Positions 6,939-15,905 of a stretch of 64,000 nucleotides of DNA are shown in pieces. The position numbers and the translations under genes are program-made. The notes under the pieces were generated by a model, which was not told the DNA's origin, searched no databases, and saw only the letters and a list, made by a program, of their open reading frames with translations. Positions within the stretch are counted from its first letter, which is position 1. The number at the start of each line of letters is the position of its first letter. The stretch comes from Oceanihabitans sediminis (lineage in GTDB: Bacteria; Bacteroidota; Bacteroidia; Flavobacteriales; Flavobacteriaceae): contig NZ_QPIG01000003.1 of NCBI RefSeq assembly GCF_003337215.1, positions 186,001 to 250,000 of the forward strand, given 5' to 3'.

Positions 6939-9416
6939 CTAAATCCTCTTCAACAAAGCCATAACCCTTTTTTTAAAAGACTTTTTATCATCCTGATGAT
7001 AAGCATTCCCATACACACCATAACCATAGCCATAACCGTAACCATAGCCATAATTCTGATTCGTTTTATGCCTATAAAAGTTCAATACAAAACTAACATT
7101 CTTAATCTCCCCTGCACGGTGCTTAGCGTTTATTAATTGCAACATCCCTTTCTTGGTATAATCCAAACGAATCATAAAAATAGAAGCGTCTGCATGCTGT
7201 ACTAATTCCAATGCATCGGTTACTAATCCTAAAGGCGGTGTATCCAACACTATCATATCATAGGTTTGACGTAAATCTGCTATCAAAGAAGACATCCTAT
7301 CACTCATCAATAACTCCGATGGATTTGGTGGTATAGGTCCAGATAGAACCAAATCTAAATTATCTATATGCGTATGATTTACTACCTCCTCAAAGGTACT
7401 ATCGCCTATAATATAATTAACAATTCCAAGGTCATTAGATAAACCAAAATCATCAAAAATCTTAGGCTTACGTAAATCTAAACCTAACAATATCGTTTTC
7501 TTCCCAGACAAAGCATATACGGTAGCTAAGTTGATAGAAGTAAAGGTTTTCCCTTCCCCACTTACCGAAGACGTAACCATGATAGTTCTACCTCCAGCAT
7601 CTGCATTTTTAAGCTTATTCTTATAAAAAAACTGCAAACTAGAGCGTATTGCACGAAAAGACTCTGCTACAGCCGATTTAGGTTTCTCAAAAACCACTAA
7701 ATTATTAGGATAACGATATTTCCCTATCAGCCCTAGAATAGGAATATTTGACAAATGTTCCACTTCATCCGAACCATGAATAGTATTATCTAATAAGAAA
7801 AAAATAAAAATTAATGTTATAGGAACAAAGAACCCTAACAACAAGGCCATCATATAGTTTAATGAAGTGTTTGGTCCTATTCTACCTCCACCTATGTCCT
7901 TAGCCTCATCTACAATAGAAATATCAGAGATATTTGCAGCCTTTACAATTGCAGCCTCACTACGTTTTTTCATATATACATTATAAGCTTCTTGGCTAAT
8001 GTCTAGCTTACGTTGTATTTTTAAAAAATCTTGTTGCTCCTGCGGAAGACTAGAAAGCTTAGCATTCATAGAAGCAATATTTCTATTTATAACATGTAAC
8101 TGGCCATTAATTGTATGAACGGTAGACTTAATGGTTTCTAGTAGCACATTTTTCTCAGCATCAATTTGCCTATCTATATTCTTAAATATTTCAGATTCCT
8201 CACGGGTAGTATATTCCAGACTCTTACGCTCTATAGCCAAAGTGGTTATCTTACTTACACTACTTAAAATATTCCCTTCTTCAATACCTACTGAGGTAGG
8301 TGCTGCTATATTGGTATAATCAGACTTTGTGTGTAAATAGTTCTCTAAACTATTTAAGTAGTTCAACTTGGTCTGCTCTGCCTCTTTTTGTGCTTCATAG
8401 CTTTTTAGTTTTGCAGAAACCTCTGCCATCTCAACCCCTACATCAAATATTTTATTCTTCTTTCTAAAGTCATTCATCTCCTGCGTAAAGTCTTTTAAAC
8501 TAGAATCTACAGCAGCCAAACTACTATCTATAAAATTAATGGTATTGGTAGCATATAAGTTCTTACGCTCTAATTCTGTTCTACTAAGGATTCTTGCGGT
8601 TGCATTTAAATAATCTACTATTTTTGCCTTATTTGTCCCTGCTAATGAAAGCTTTAAAACCGAAGCGCTTGAAGCATTAAAAGACCCTACCTGAATGCTG
8701 TTTTTATAGGAGTTTACAACCCCATCAAAATTCTTAAACTGAATAAAGTACTCACTCCCTGGTTGTACTGTTCTCCCTTTACGAACCTGTATGACTCCTT
8801 GAAAAAAGGGTAAATCTACTTTTTCTCCTATAGTGAAGGTTTGAACAAAAAGGCCAATAGGGGTATCTACCGTTACAAAGTCTTTTGTATCATAGCGCTG
8901 CCCTCTAGCACTGCTTCCTGTAAATTCGGTAAAAAGCTCATATTGGTTTGCACTTACAAAACGTATTCCGAGCGCTTGCCCTAAAACCTGTGGTTTAGAG
9001 AGATCTAAATCTACTTGAAAAGGAGCACGTTTGTATATATCAAGCTTTCTGTATTTTCCTTGCTTGAGGTAGTCCATATAATATTGTAAAGAATCCACTA
9101 CCAACTCATTATGGGTTCGGGTTTTTAAGGTTGTAATGGTCTTACCCATCTTTCCGGAAACTCCACCCCAGTTGAAAGAAATACTCGTATTGGCAGTAAA
9201 AAAAGGATTCTGATCGTTTTCTACACTAATTAAAGAGTCTAACCTATAAACACTCTGCTTTCTTACATTAATCAAATATGCAACAACTAGTGCTGCTGCA
9301 ATACACAGAAGAACAATCTTCCATAAATTAACAATCTTAAAAAGAAAACCTTTAAAATCAAAAATTACTTGATTAACGTCTCCATGATCTATTTCATCAT
9401 ATTCATTGTAGGCCAT
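6939..9416 (-). CDS. Wzc-like polysaccharide co-polymerase / BY-type tyrosine kinase
   Basis: Inner-membrane protein controlling export and chain length of exopolysaccharide. A first membrane helix lies near residues 31-50 (IVLLCIAAALVVAYLI), followed by a periplasmic Wzz-type domain with long coiled coils (about 330-490). A second helix follows (MMALLLGFFVPITLIFIFFLL, about 525-545), then a cytoplasmic ATPase domain. The kinase shows Walker A SVSGEGKTF, Walker A' LLGLDLRKPK and Walker B MIVLDTPPLG. The tail has a run of Gly-Tyr repeats (YGYGYGYGYGYGVYGNAY), the expected autophosphorylation cluster. At 825 residues it is full length. It starts 3 bases after the Wza-like gene, so the two are one operon. 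A Glu-rich C-terminal lysine tail follows the tyrosine cluster. Confidence 0.93.
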   Translation of the reverse strand: MAYNEYDEIDHGDVNQVIFDFKGFLFKIVNLWKIVLLCIAAALVVAYLINVRKQSVYRLDSLISVENDQNPFFTANTSISFNWGGVSGKMGKTITTLKTRTHNELVVDSLQYYMDYLKQGKYRKLDIYKRAPFQVDLDLSKPQVLGQALGIRFVSANQYELFTEFTGSSARGQRYDTKDFVTVDTPIGLFVQTFTIGEKVDLPFFQGVIQVRKGRTVQPGSEYFIQFKNFDGVVNSYKNSIQVGSFNASSASVLKLSLAGTNKAKIVDYLNATARILSRTELERKNLYATNTINFIDSSLAAVDSSLKDFTQEMNDFRKKNKIFDVGVEMAEVSAKLKSYEAQKEAEQTKLNYLNSLENYLHTKSDYTNIAAPTSVGIEEGNILSSVSKITTLAIERKSLEYTTREESEIFKNIDRQIDAEKNVLLETIKSTVHTINGQLHVINRNIASMNAKLSSLPQEQQDFLKIQRKLDISQEAYNVYMKKRSEAAIVKAANISDISIVDEAKDIGGGRIGPNTSLNYMMALLLGFFVPITLIFIFFLLDNTIHGSDEVEHLSNIPILGLIGKYRYPNNLVVFEKPKSAVAESFRAIRSSLQFFYKNKLKNADAGGRTIMVTSSVSGEGKTFTSINLATVYALSGKKTILLGLDLRKPKIFDDFGLSNDLGIVNYIIGDSTFEEVVNHTHIDNLDLVLSGPIPPNPSELLMSDRMSSLIADLRQTYDMIVLDTPPLGLVTDALELVQHADASIFMIRLDYTKKGMLQLINAKHRAGEIKNVSFVLNFYRHKTNQNYGYGYGYGYGYGVYGNAYHQDDKKSFKKRVMALLKRI
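7018..7053 (-). repeat. Hexanucleotide repeat coding for the kinase Gly-Tyr tail
   Basis: Six tandem hexamers of the CCATAA/CCATAG/CCGTAA type (minus strand GGTTAT-like) encode the (Gly-Tyr)n run at the kinase C-terminus. The units are imperfect, which limits slippage but does not exclude it. Confidence 0.7.
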
Positions 9417-9419
9417 AAC

Positions 9420-10211
9420 TTATAATCTATTAAACAGTAAAATAGTTGTAGTAATTACAGATAATACCGTTGCTACAGCACCTAGATTCTGTAAAGCATT
9501 GGTTCCTGTTCCCCAAGCCTTTTGTCGTAAAGGCTTTACATAAATCATATCGTTAGGTTGAATATAATAATACGGAGACTGCATCACATTGACATCGGTT
9601 AAATCTATATGATGTATTTTCTGCCCTTGCGGATATTGTCTAATAATTAACACATCTTTCTTATCTCCTGTCACAGGAATATCTCCAGCATTTGCAATGG
9701 CTTCTAAAATATTTACGCGTTCTTGAAACAAAACTTTAGTACCCTTACTACCTATTTCCCCAGTAGTAGTGTACTTTAAGCCTGTAAGTTTCACAGTAAC
9801 AAAAATATTCGCAGTTTCTTTAAATTCTTCTTCCAATAGCTTTTTCTCCAATAACTGCTCTATCTCTTCGGTGGTATACCCTAAAACATTAATCTTTCCT
9901 AGAGTTGGTATTCTAATATTTCCATGAATATCTACCGTAAACCCATCAAAATAAGAACGTTCCACACTACTAGCATTTAGATCTTTTTCTCCTATCGGAT
10001 TAAAAATCTTTACATTATCTTGATCTAATGCTTTTACTCGAATATTTAATATATCATTTATTTGAATGCGATACGGTCGTTGCTGCTCTACAATAGCATC
10101 TAAAGAATCTTTATTACCTTTTTCCTGTACGTATAATGTATCCTTATGCGGAATACAAGAACTTACAACCACACTCGCCAATATAGAAAGTGTCAATATT
10201 AATCTCTTCAT
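9420..10211 (-). CDS. Polysaccharide export outer-membrane lipoprotein (Wza-like)
   Basis: Outer-membrane exit channel for the polysaccharide. The signal peptide ends in a lipobox (SVVVSSC, Cys near residue 19). The Poly_export domain follows, with YRIQINDILNIRV (about 47-59). A SLBB-type domain follows, with KVLFQERVNILEAIANAGDI. A C-terminal hydrophobic helix (LGAVATVLSVITTTILLF) would cross the outer membrane, as in Wza. The length of 263 residues is usual for Bacteroidota members. It is the first gene of the wza-wzc operon and shares its upstream region with the divergent ABC-F gene. Confidence 0.92.
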   Translation of the reverse strand: MKRLILTLSILASVVVSSCIPHKDTLYVQEKGNKDSLDAIVEQQRPYRIQINDILNIRVKALDQDNVKIFNPIGEKDLNASSVERSYFDGFTVDIHGNIRIPTLGKINVLGYTTEEIEQLLEKKLLEEEFKETANIFVTVKLTGLKYTTTGEIGSKGTKVLFQERVNILEAIANAGDIPVTGDKKDVLIIRQYPQGQKIHHIDLTDVNVMQSPYYYIQPNDMIYVKPLRQKAWGTGTNALQNLGAVATVLSVITTTILLFNRL

Positions 10212-10234
10212 TCTTGAAGTTTAATGTTACCTAA

Positions 10235-10242
10235 CAAATATA
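10235..10242 (-). promoter_or_regulatory. Probable -7 element of the wza-wzc promoter
   Basis: Minus-strand TATATTTG matches the flavobacterial TAnnTTTG -7 box exactly and lies 23 bases from the start codon. No TTG at the usual -33 spacing is seen. Confidence 0.4.
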
Positions 10243-10316
10243 ACTTTTCAATAGGAATATAAAAACTAATGCTACTTTTTTTGGTATTTTGCACGTTATT
10301 TGTAAAAAAACTGATT

Positions 10317-12182
10317 TTGAATTACCTCAACGTTGAAAATATTTCTAAGTCTTACGGAGAACTAACCCTCTTCCAAGACATTTCTTTTAGCATCCATAAA
10401 GATCAAAAAGTAGCCTTTGTTGCTAAAAATGGGACTGGTAAAACTTCTATTCTGAAAATCCTCGCGAAGCTAGACGAACCGGATAGCGGACAAGTAGTAT
10501 TTAGAAAAGATATCGTGGTTTCTTATTTACCTCAAGAACCAGACTTAAACGAAAATCAAACGATTGAAGATGCCATCTTCAGCTCCGACAACGAAGTACT
10601 TAAAGTCATCAAAGCCTACGAAAAAGCGCTTGCCAACCCTAACGACACAGAGGCTTACCAAAGAGCTTTTGAAAAGATGGATGCGCATAACGCTTGGGAT
10701 TTTGAAACCCAATACAAACAGATCTTATCCAAACTGAATCTAGAGGATTTAACACAGAGAATTAGTGCCCTTTCTGGTGGACAAAAAAAACGCATTGCTC
10801 TTGCCAATGCGCTTATCAATAAACCAGACTTGCTAATTCTAGATGAGCCTACCAACCATTTAGATTTAGAAATGATTGAATGGTTAGAAGCCTTTTTCGC
10901 TAAAGAAAACATCACCCTGTTTATGGTAACACACGACAGGTATTTCCTAGAGCGTGTTTGTAATGAAATCATAGAATTAGATGAAGGCGAATTATTTTCT
11001 TATAAAGGAAACTACTCCTATTATTTAGAAAAGAAAGAAGAACGCCTTAACCGAGAGGCTGTAGAAACCGGAAAAGCGAAACAACTTTTCAAAAAAGAGC
11101 TTACTTGGATGCGCAGACAGCCAAAAGCGCGTACCACCAAATCTAAATCTAGAATAGACGATTTCACCGAAATAAAGCACCGAGCACACCAACGCAGAAA
11201 CGAACACGAGGTACAGCTAGAGCTCAACATGGAACGTCTTGGTAGCAAGATCATCGAACTACATAAAATCTCCAAATCCTATAAAGACAAGGTGATTTTA
11301 GACCAATTCGATTATAACTTCCAAAGAGGAGAACGCGTTGGTATTATTGGTAAAAACGGAACAGGAAAATCTACCTTCCTAAACATCCTTACAGAAACCA
11401 TAAAACCAGACGCTGGTAAAATTGTTATAGGAGAAACAGTAAAATTCGGTTACTACACCCAAAAAGGTATTGACGTAAAACCGGAACAAAAGGTTATTGA
11501 TGTAGTAAGAGAATTTGGAGATTATATACCACTAAAAAAAGGAAGACAAATTAGCGCCCAACAATTACTAGAGCGCTTTTTATTCGACAGAAAGAAACAA
11601 TACGATTTTGTCGAAAAACTAAGCGGTGGGGAACGCAAGCGTTTATACCTATGTACGGTTTTAATCCAAAACCCAAACTTCTTAATCCTAGATGAGCCTA
11701 CCAACGATTTAGACATTGTAACCCTAAACGTATTAGAAAGCTTTTTATTAGACTTCCCTGGTTGCCTTATTGTGGTTTCTCACGACAGGTATTTCATGGA
11801 TAAAATTGTAGACCACCTTTTTGTTTTTAGAGGCGAAGGTGTTGTTGAAGATTTCCCTGGAAACTATAGCGACTTCAGAGCATACGAAGACAGCCTACCT
11901 GCTCCTACCGAAAACGAAGAAGACAAGAAAGAAAAGAAATCTTGGAAAAAAGACAGCAATATCAAACTGTCTTACAACGAACAAAAAGAATACAAAAACA
12001 TTGAAAGCAAACTAAAGTCCTTAGAATTCGACAAGAAAGAACTTGAGGCTAAATTCCTTGACGAAACCCTAAGCCAAGACCAAATACAAAAACTTTCAGA
12101 AAAACTCCAAGACATCATCACCGAAATGGAAACCAAAGAAGAACGCTGGTTCGAACTCATGGAAAAAATGGAAGGCGAATAA
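10317..12182 (+). CDS. ABC-F family ATPase (Uup-like)
   Basis: Soluble tandem ATPase with no membrane domain; ABC-F proteins act on the ribosome, and Uup-like members also affect DNA repair or transposon excision. Two nucleotide-binding domains are present. The first has Walker A AKNGTGKTS and signature LSGGQKKRIALA. The second has Walker A GKNGTGKST and signature LSGGERKRLYL. A basic linker lies between them (WMRRQPKARTTKSKSR). A C-terminal coiled coil of about 80 residues is typical of Uup. I chose the TTG at 10317 (MNYLNVENISKSYGE, 621 residues) because homologues begin there. The ATG at 10269 would add a hydrophobic 16-residue extension overlapping the probable promoter. The start is moderately certain, the family very certain. 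Confidence 0.92.
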   Translation: MNYLNVENISKSYGELTLFQDISFSIHKDQKVAFVAKNGTGKTSILKILAKLDEPDSGQVVFRKDIVVSYLPQEPDLNENQTIEDAIFSSDNEVLKVIKAYEKALANPNDTEAYQRAFEKMDAHNAWDFETQYKQILSKLNLEDLTQRISALSGGQKKRIALANALINKPDLLILDEPTNHLDLEMIEWLEAFFAKENITLFMVTHDRYFLERVCNEIIELDEGELFSYKGNYSYYLEKKEERLNREAVETGKAKQLFKKELTWMRRQPKARTTKSKSRIDDFTEIKHRAHQRRNEHEVQLELNMERLGSKIIELHKISKSYKDKVILDQFDYNFQRGERVGIIGKNGTGKSTFLNILTETIKPDAGKIVIGETVKFGYYTQKGIDVKPEQKVIDVVREFGDYIPLKKGRQISAQQLLERFLFDRKKQYDFVEKLSGGERKRLYLCTVLIQNPNFLILDEPTNDLDIVTLNVLESFLLDFPGCLIVVSHDRYFMDKIVDHLFVFRGEGVVEDFPGNYSDFRAYEDSLPAPTENEEDKKEKKSWKKDSNIKLSYNEQKEYKNIESKLKSLEFDKKELEAKFLDETLSQDQIQKLSEKLQDIITEMETKEERWFELMEKMEGE

Positions 12183-12288
12183 AAAAGACAATGTCATTCA
12201 GAGCAAAGCGAAGAATCTCAACACCAATCCTTTAAAGACGTTATGTACTTCAATTACACTTTTTAAAAAAGGTGCTAATTAGAATGCA

Positions 12289-12463
12289 CCCGGCTTATTT
12301 TTCGTTTACGTAGCAAAACAAACAAAAGCCGCAGAAAGGACGTGGAGGATGGCCTAGCGCAGCGTTTTGCCATCCGCATGATAAGGCTTTTGTGTAATTT
12401 TCAAGGAAACGAAAATCTGCCTAGACTTTTTTGATTACTTTTTTGGGCAATGCAAAAAAGTAA
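12289..12463 (+). repeat. Element A copy 5
   Basis: Core 12289-12426. The third stem is ACAAAAGCC/GGCTTTTGT, where a C-G pair replaces the T-A pair of copies 1-4. The right-end hairpin 12435-12463 has TTAC/GTAA arms. Confidence 0.75.
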
Positions 12464-12541
12464 TGTTAAAAAATATTCCTATTCTGTCATTCCTGCAAAA
12501 GCAGGAATCCAATACCAAGAACAAAGCCCATCGTATAGACG

Positions 12542-12611
12542 CTCCCCTCTTTAGCCAAAGAGGGGAATGAATTTGCTGCAGCTCCGCGAAAGCAAAGAAA
12601 GGGGAGTTTGA
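12542..12611 (+). repeat. Element C copy 3 (left end of nuclease-bearing element)
   Basis: Complete 70-bp C element. The following leader resembles the remnant after C1 base for base over about 40 nt, but here it runs into the DUF559 start codon. Confidence 0.8.
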
Positions 12612-12657
12612 ACATAAAATCCATTATACAAATACCAAATATTATGTATTTTTAAAC

Positions 12658-13020
12658 ATGTCAAACCAAAACCTCGATAACAAAAAGAAACTACAGGAAT
12701 TAAGAAGGCATCTACGCAAAAACCTAACCCCAGCAGAGGCTTTTCTTTGGACACAATTAAAAGCAAAAAAATTAAATAATAAACGATTCACAAAACAGCA
12801 CAGTATTGGTAGATACATTGTGGATTTTTATTGTGCTTCCGAAAAATTAATTATCGAATTAGATGGAGAAGTTCACAACAACCAAACAACATTGGAATAC
12901 GACCAAAACAGAACCTTATATTTAGAAAACTTAGGATATAAAGTTATCCGTTTTGAAAATAAAATGGTTTTTGACAACCTACCCTCTGTCATCAAAGCTA
13001 TTCGAGATAATTTTAAATAA
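12658..13020 (+). CDS. DUF559 / Vsr-like endonuclease domain protein
   Basis: Small single-domain protein of 120 residues belonging to DUF559, a PD-(D/E)XK-fold family related to the very-short-patch repair endonuclease. All conserved family features are present. They are LTPAEAFLW near residue 22 (with the conserved Glu), GRYIVDFYC near 56 (with the Asp), LIIELDGEVH near 70 (with Glu, Asp and His), YDQNRTLYLENLGY, and KVIRFEN. It therefore looks intact and catalytically competent. It sits exactly between a C element (ending 46 bases upstream) and a D element (starting 3 bases after the stop). No other gene is in the block, which suggests it is cargo or engine of the repeat itself. Its target is unknown, and no member known to me explains such repeats. 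Confidence 0.88.
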   Translation: MSNQNLDNKKKLQELRRHLRKNLTPAEAFLWTQLKAKKLNNKRFTKQHSIGRYIVDFYCASEKLIIELDGEVHNNQTTLEYDQNRTLYLENLGYKVIRFENKMVFDNLPSVIKAIRDNFK

Positions 13021-13023
13021 CAC

Positions 13024-13085
13024 AAACCCTCCGTCTAGCTCTCCTATGTCAAGCTATCCACCTCCCTTTGACTAAAGGGAGGAGC
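13024..13085 (+). repeat. Element D copy 3 (right end of nuclease-bearing element)
   Basis: Starts 3 bases after the DUF559 stop codon and keeps the CCTCCCTTTgactAAAGGGAGG hairpin. The sequence just before it resembles that before D1 and D2. Confidence 0.75.
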
Positions 13086-13136
13086 CCACTACAAACAAAC
13101 ATTATAATAAAAACAATAAAGCCTATCGCTTAGACG

Positions 13137-13206
13137 CTCCCCTCTTTAGCCAAAGAGGGGAATGAATTTGCTGAAGCTCTGCGAAAGCAAAGAAAGGGGA
13201 GTTTGA
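13137..13206 (+). repeat. Element C copy 4
   Basis: Complete C element following D3 by about 50 nt. Its right flank runs into element B2 rather than a D element, so it is recombined. Confidence 0.8.
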
Positions 13207-13257
13207 TTACTGAAAACCAACATATTCATTTATAAGAAAAAAGCCCCTTAGAATCCA

Positions 13258-13456
13258 CCCGGCCTATCGAGGGTTTATCGTAAAATTTGAAATGAAGACA
13301 CCGTAAAATTTTAGGCTGTTTGAGCTTAACAAAACACTATTTGAACGAGAATGCTAATAGCGAGTTCCTAAAATTTAGGTGGCAAATGAAAAATTTAGAT
13401 AAAGCATCGTCAGCCTAGACTTTTTTGATTACTTTTTTGAGCAATGCAAAAAAGTA
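13258..13456 (+). repeat. Element B copy 2
   Basis: Core 13258-13419, nearly identical to B1 except GGTGGC for GGTGTC in the 3' arm. The short-loop right-end hairpin is at 13429-13456. Confidence 0.75.
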
Positions 13457-13571
13457 TTAACACGATAAAAACAAGTCTGTCATTCCTCCAAAAGCAAGAA
13501 TCCACTACCAACCTATAAGCAAATAATAAAAGAAACACTATCCTATATAAGAATAAGCCCCTTAGAATGCA

Positions 13572-13746
13572 CCCGGCTTATTTTTCGTTTACATAGTAAA
13601 ACAAACAAAAGCCACAGAGGGGACGCGGAGGATGGCCTAGCGGAGCGTATTGCCATCCGCATGATAAGGCTTTTGTGTAGTTTTCAAGGAAACGAAAATC
13701 TGCCTAGACTTTTTTGGTTACTTTTTTGGGCAATGCAAAAAAGTAA
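13572..13746 (+). repeat. Element A copy 6
   Basis: Core 13572-13708 with the ACAAAAGCC/GGCTTTTGT stem. Short right-end hairpin with TTAC/GTAA arms at 13718-13746. Confidence 0.75.
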
Positions 13747-13824
13747 TGTTAAAAAATATTCCTATTCTGTCATTCCTGCAAAAGCAGGAATCCAATACCA
13801 AGAATAAAGCCCATCGTATAGACG

Positions 13825-13894
13825 CTCCCCTCTTTAGCCAAAGAGGGGAATGAATTTGCTGAAGCTCTGCGAAAGCAAAGAAAGGGGAGTTTGA
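13825..13894 (+). repeat. Element C copy 5
   Basis: Complete C element whose right flank leads into element B3, the same junction as C4/B2. Confidence 0.8.
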
Positions 13895-13945
13895 TTACTG
13901 AAAACCAACATATTCATTTATAAGAAAAAAGCCCCTTAGAATCCA

Positions 13946-14145
13946 CCCGGCCTATCGAGGGTTTATCGTAAAATTTGAAATGAAGACACCGTAAAATTTT
14001 AGGCTGTTTGAGCTTAACAAAACACTATTTGAACGAGTATTCTAATAGCGAGTTCCTAAAATTTAGGTGGCAAATGAAAAATTTAGATAAAGCATCGTCA
14101 GCCTAGACTTTTTTGCTTACTTTTTTGGGCAATGCAAAAAAGTAA
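13946..14145 (+). repeat. Element B copy 3
   Basis: Core 13946-14107. Short right-end hairpin 14117-14145 with TTAC/GTAA arms. C5-B3 is a near copy of C4-B2, so that pair was duplicated as a block. Confidence 0.75.
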
Positions 14146-14226
14146 TGAGATAAATAAACAAGTACCTCCTGTCATTCCTGCGAAAGCAGAAATACACTAC
14201 CAAGAATAAAGCCCATCGCTTAAACG

Positions 14227-14296
14227 CTCCCCTCTTTAGCCAAAGAGGGGAATGAATTTGCTGCAGCTCCGCGAAAGCAAAGAAAGGGGAGTTTGA
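14227..14296 (+). repeat. Element C copy 6
   Basis: Complete C element with no D element after it. Confidence 0.8.
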
Positions 14297-14481
14297 AAGT
14301 GAAATACTATATATCTTAGTAAAATTGTCGTTCCTGCACAGACAAGAATCCACTCAAAACCCTAAATCCAAATGAAAAAGACAATGTCATTCAGAGCGAA
14401 GCGAAGAATCTCAACACGACTCCTTTAAAGCCGTTATATACTTCAATTACACTTTTTTAAAAAGACGATAATTAGAATGCA

Positions 14482-14704
14482 CCCGGCTTATTTTTCGTTT
14501 ACGTAGTAAAACAAACAAAAACCGCAGTGGGGACGCGGAGGATGGCCTAGCGCAGCGTTTTGCCATCCGCATGATAAGGCTTTTGTGTAGTTTTCAAGTA
14601 AACGAAAATCCGCCTAGACTTTTTTGATTACTTTTTTGGGCAATGCAAATCAAAGATTCACGAACACAACTTTAAAAAATAAAAAATAGTGAGTAAAAAA
14701 GTAA
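14482..14704 (+). repeat. Element A copy 7, with long right-end loop
   Basis: Core 14482-14618; one stem base differs (AAAAACC for AAAAGCC). The right-end hairpin 14628-14704 carries the GATTCACGAACAC insert in its loop. Confidence 0.73.
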
Positions 14705-14782
14705 TAGTAAAATAAAAATTCCTCCTGTCATTCCTGCAAAAGCAGGAATCCAATACCAAGAATAAAGCCCATCGTATAGACG

Positions 14783-14852
14783 CTCCCCTCTTTAGCCAAA
14801 GAGGGGAATGAATTTGCTGCAGCTCCGCGAAAGCAAAGAAAGGGGAGTTTGA
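14783..14852 (+). repeat. Element C copy 7
   Basis: Complete C element close to the methyltransferase gene; no D element follows. Confidence 0.8.
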
Positions 14853-15030
14853 CACAATCACTATTCACATTATTAGTAAAATTGTCATTCCCCAAAAATA
14901 CCTTCTAACAAAACAAAAAATAAACCCACCTACAAGCATTCCATTTAACTTTTCATTTTTAACTTTACACCTGCAATTACACACAACAAACTTTTAGTTT
15001 TTCACTTTAAACTTTTCACTTTAGCACCCA

Positions 15031-15804
15031 ATGCAACACCAAACCAAACAATACATAAAATTCCTAAAGAACTCCACGAATCAACACGGAGTCCACTCCC
15101 CTTTTATCTATAATTTGGTAACCAAATGCTTCTATAACAAAACAAAATTCACAGACTATAAGACTCTAAGCCAATACAGAGAGTCTCTATACAACAACCA
15201 CACTATCATCGAAGTAAAAGACTACGGTGCAGGATCTCGTATTTTCAAATCCAACAAAAGGAAAGTTTCCAAAATCGCTAAAACCGCAGGGGTAACAAAA
15301 AAAAGAGCAAAACTACTCTACCGTATTGCCAATTACCTACAAACCGATAATATGCTAGAACTAGGAACCTCTTTAGGGCTAGCCACAGCAGCATTAAGCT
15401 TAGGAAACAAAAAAGGAAATATCACCACTATGGAGGGCTGCCCAGAAACAGCAGCAATAGCCAAGCAACAATTTCAGGATTTTAAGCTTAAAAACATAGA
15501 CATCAAAGTCAATGACTTTACTGCAGAAATCAATGATTTAAAAAACAAAAATTTCGACCTAATCTATATAGATGGAAATCATCAAAAAGAAGCAACTTTA
15601 AGCTACTTCAATACCCTGTTAAACCATATTCACAACGACTCGCTAATGATTTTTGACGACATACATTGGTCTGAAGAAATGACAGAAGCCTGGCAAGAAA
15701 TTATAGAACACAAAAAAGTAACAGCAAGTATAGACTGCTTTTACTGGGGAATCGTCTTTTTTAGAAAAGAACAAGTAAAAGAACATTTTGTAATTAGACT
15801 GTAA
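15031..15804 (+). CDS. Class I SAM-dependent methyltransferase (O-methyltransferase-like)
   Basis: Transfers a methyl group from S-adenosylmethionine to an unknown acceptor. The central Rossmann domain has motif I MLELGTSLGLATAALSLG (about residues 108-125), an acidic GNITTMEG strand end, and DLIYIDGNHQKEATLSYF. It also has LMIFDDIHWSEEM, in which the DD and H pattern resembles the metal-binding site of Methyltransf_24 and COMT-like O-methyltransferases. The N-terminal 90 residues are basic and lysine-rich with no recognised domain. It stands alone between repeat blocks, and the next gene downstream has its own promoter. The substrate cannot be assigned. Confidence 0.8.
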   Translation: MQHQTKQYIKFLKNSTNQHGVHSPFIYNLVTKCFYNKTKFTDYKTLSQYRESLYNNHTIIEVKDYGAGSRIFKSNKRKVSKIAKTAGVTKKRAKLLYRIANYLQTDNMLELGTSLGLATAALSLGNKKGNITTMEGCPETAAIAKQQFQDFKLKNIDIKVNDFTAEINDLKNKNFDLIYIDGNHQKEATLSYFNTLLNHIHNDSLMIFDDIHWSEEMTEAWQEIIEHKKVTASIDCFYWGIVFFRKEQVKEHFVIRL

Positions 15805-15820
15805 CATCCTACTACTTTTG
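15788..15820 (+). promoter_or_regulatory. Flavobacterial promoter for the LolD-like ATPase gene
   Basis: TTG at 15788-15790, a 22-nt spacer, then TACTTTTG at 15813-15820. This matches the TTG-N17..23-TAnnTTTG consensus. It overlaps the 3' end of the methyltransferase gene and lies 85 bases before the start codon. Confidence 0.6.
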
Positions 15821-15905
15821 TCGTCTTATGGTAAAATAGAAATATGTACCTTGCAAATACAAAGCAACAGAAGGCACGTATAACTTAAAGCTACTACTAG
15901 AATTT

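Larger units (their letters stand above)
12183..12657. repeat. Repeat mosaic 2, upstream of the DUF559 gene
   Basis: Holds an F sequence (12192-12220), element A5, an E palindrome (12488-12510) and element C3, then a 46-nt leader into the DUF559 gene. No separate gene is visible. Confidence 0.8.
13021..15030. repeat. Repeat mosaic 3
   Basis: Two kilobases without a convincing gene. In order: D3, C4, B2, E (13481-13503, degenerate), A6, E (13771-13793), C5, B3, E (14173-14195), C6, F (14385-14410), A7, E (14729-14751), C7. It ends in a simple TTTTCACTTT-like tract (14940-15025). Minus-strand frames of 67-78 codons here are translated C elements. Confidence 0.82.

Noticed and set aside
14117-14861. 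Minus-strand frames with SNSPFFAFAELQQIHSPLWL (also at 17249-17497 and 12551-12766)
   Set aside because: The recurring peptide is a translation of element C in one frame; the frames start and end at random relative to each element.
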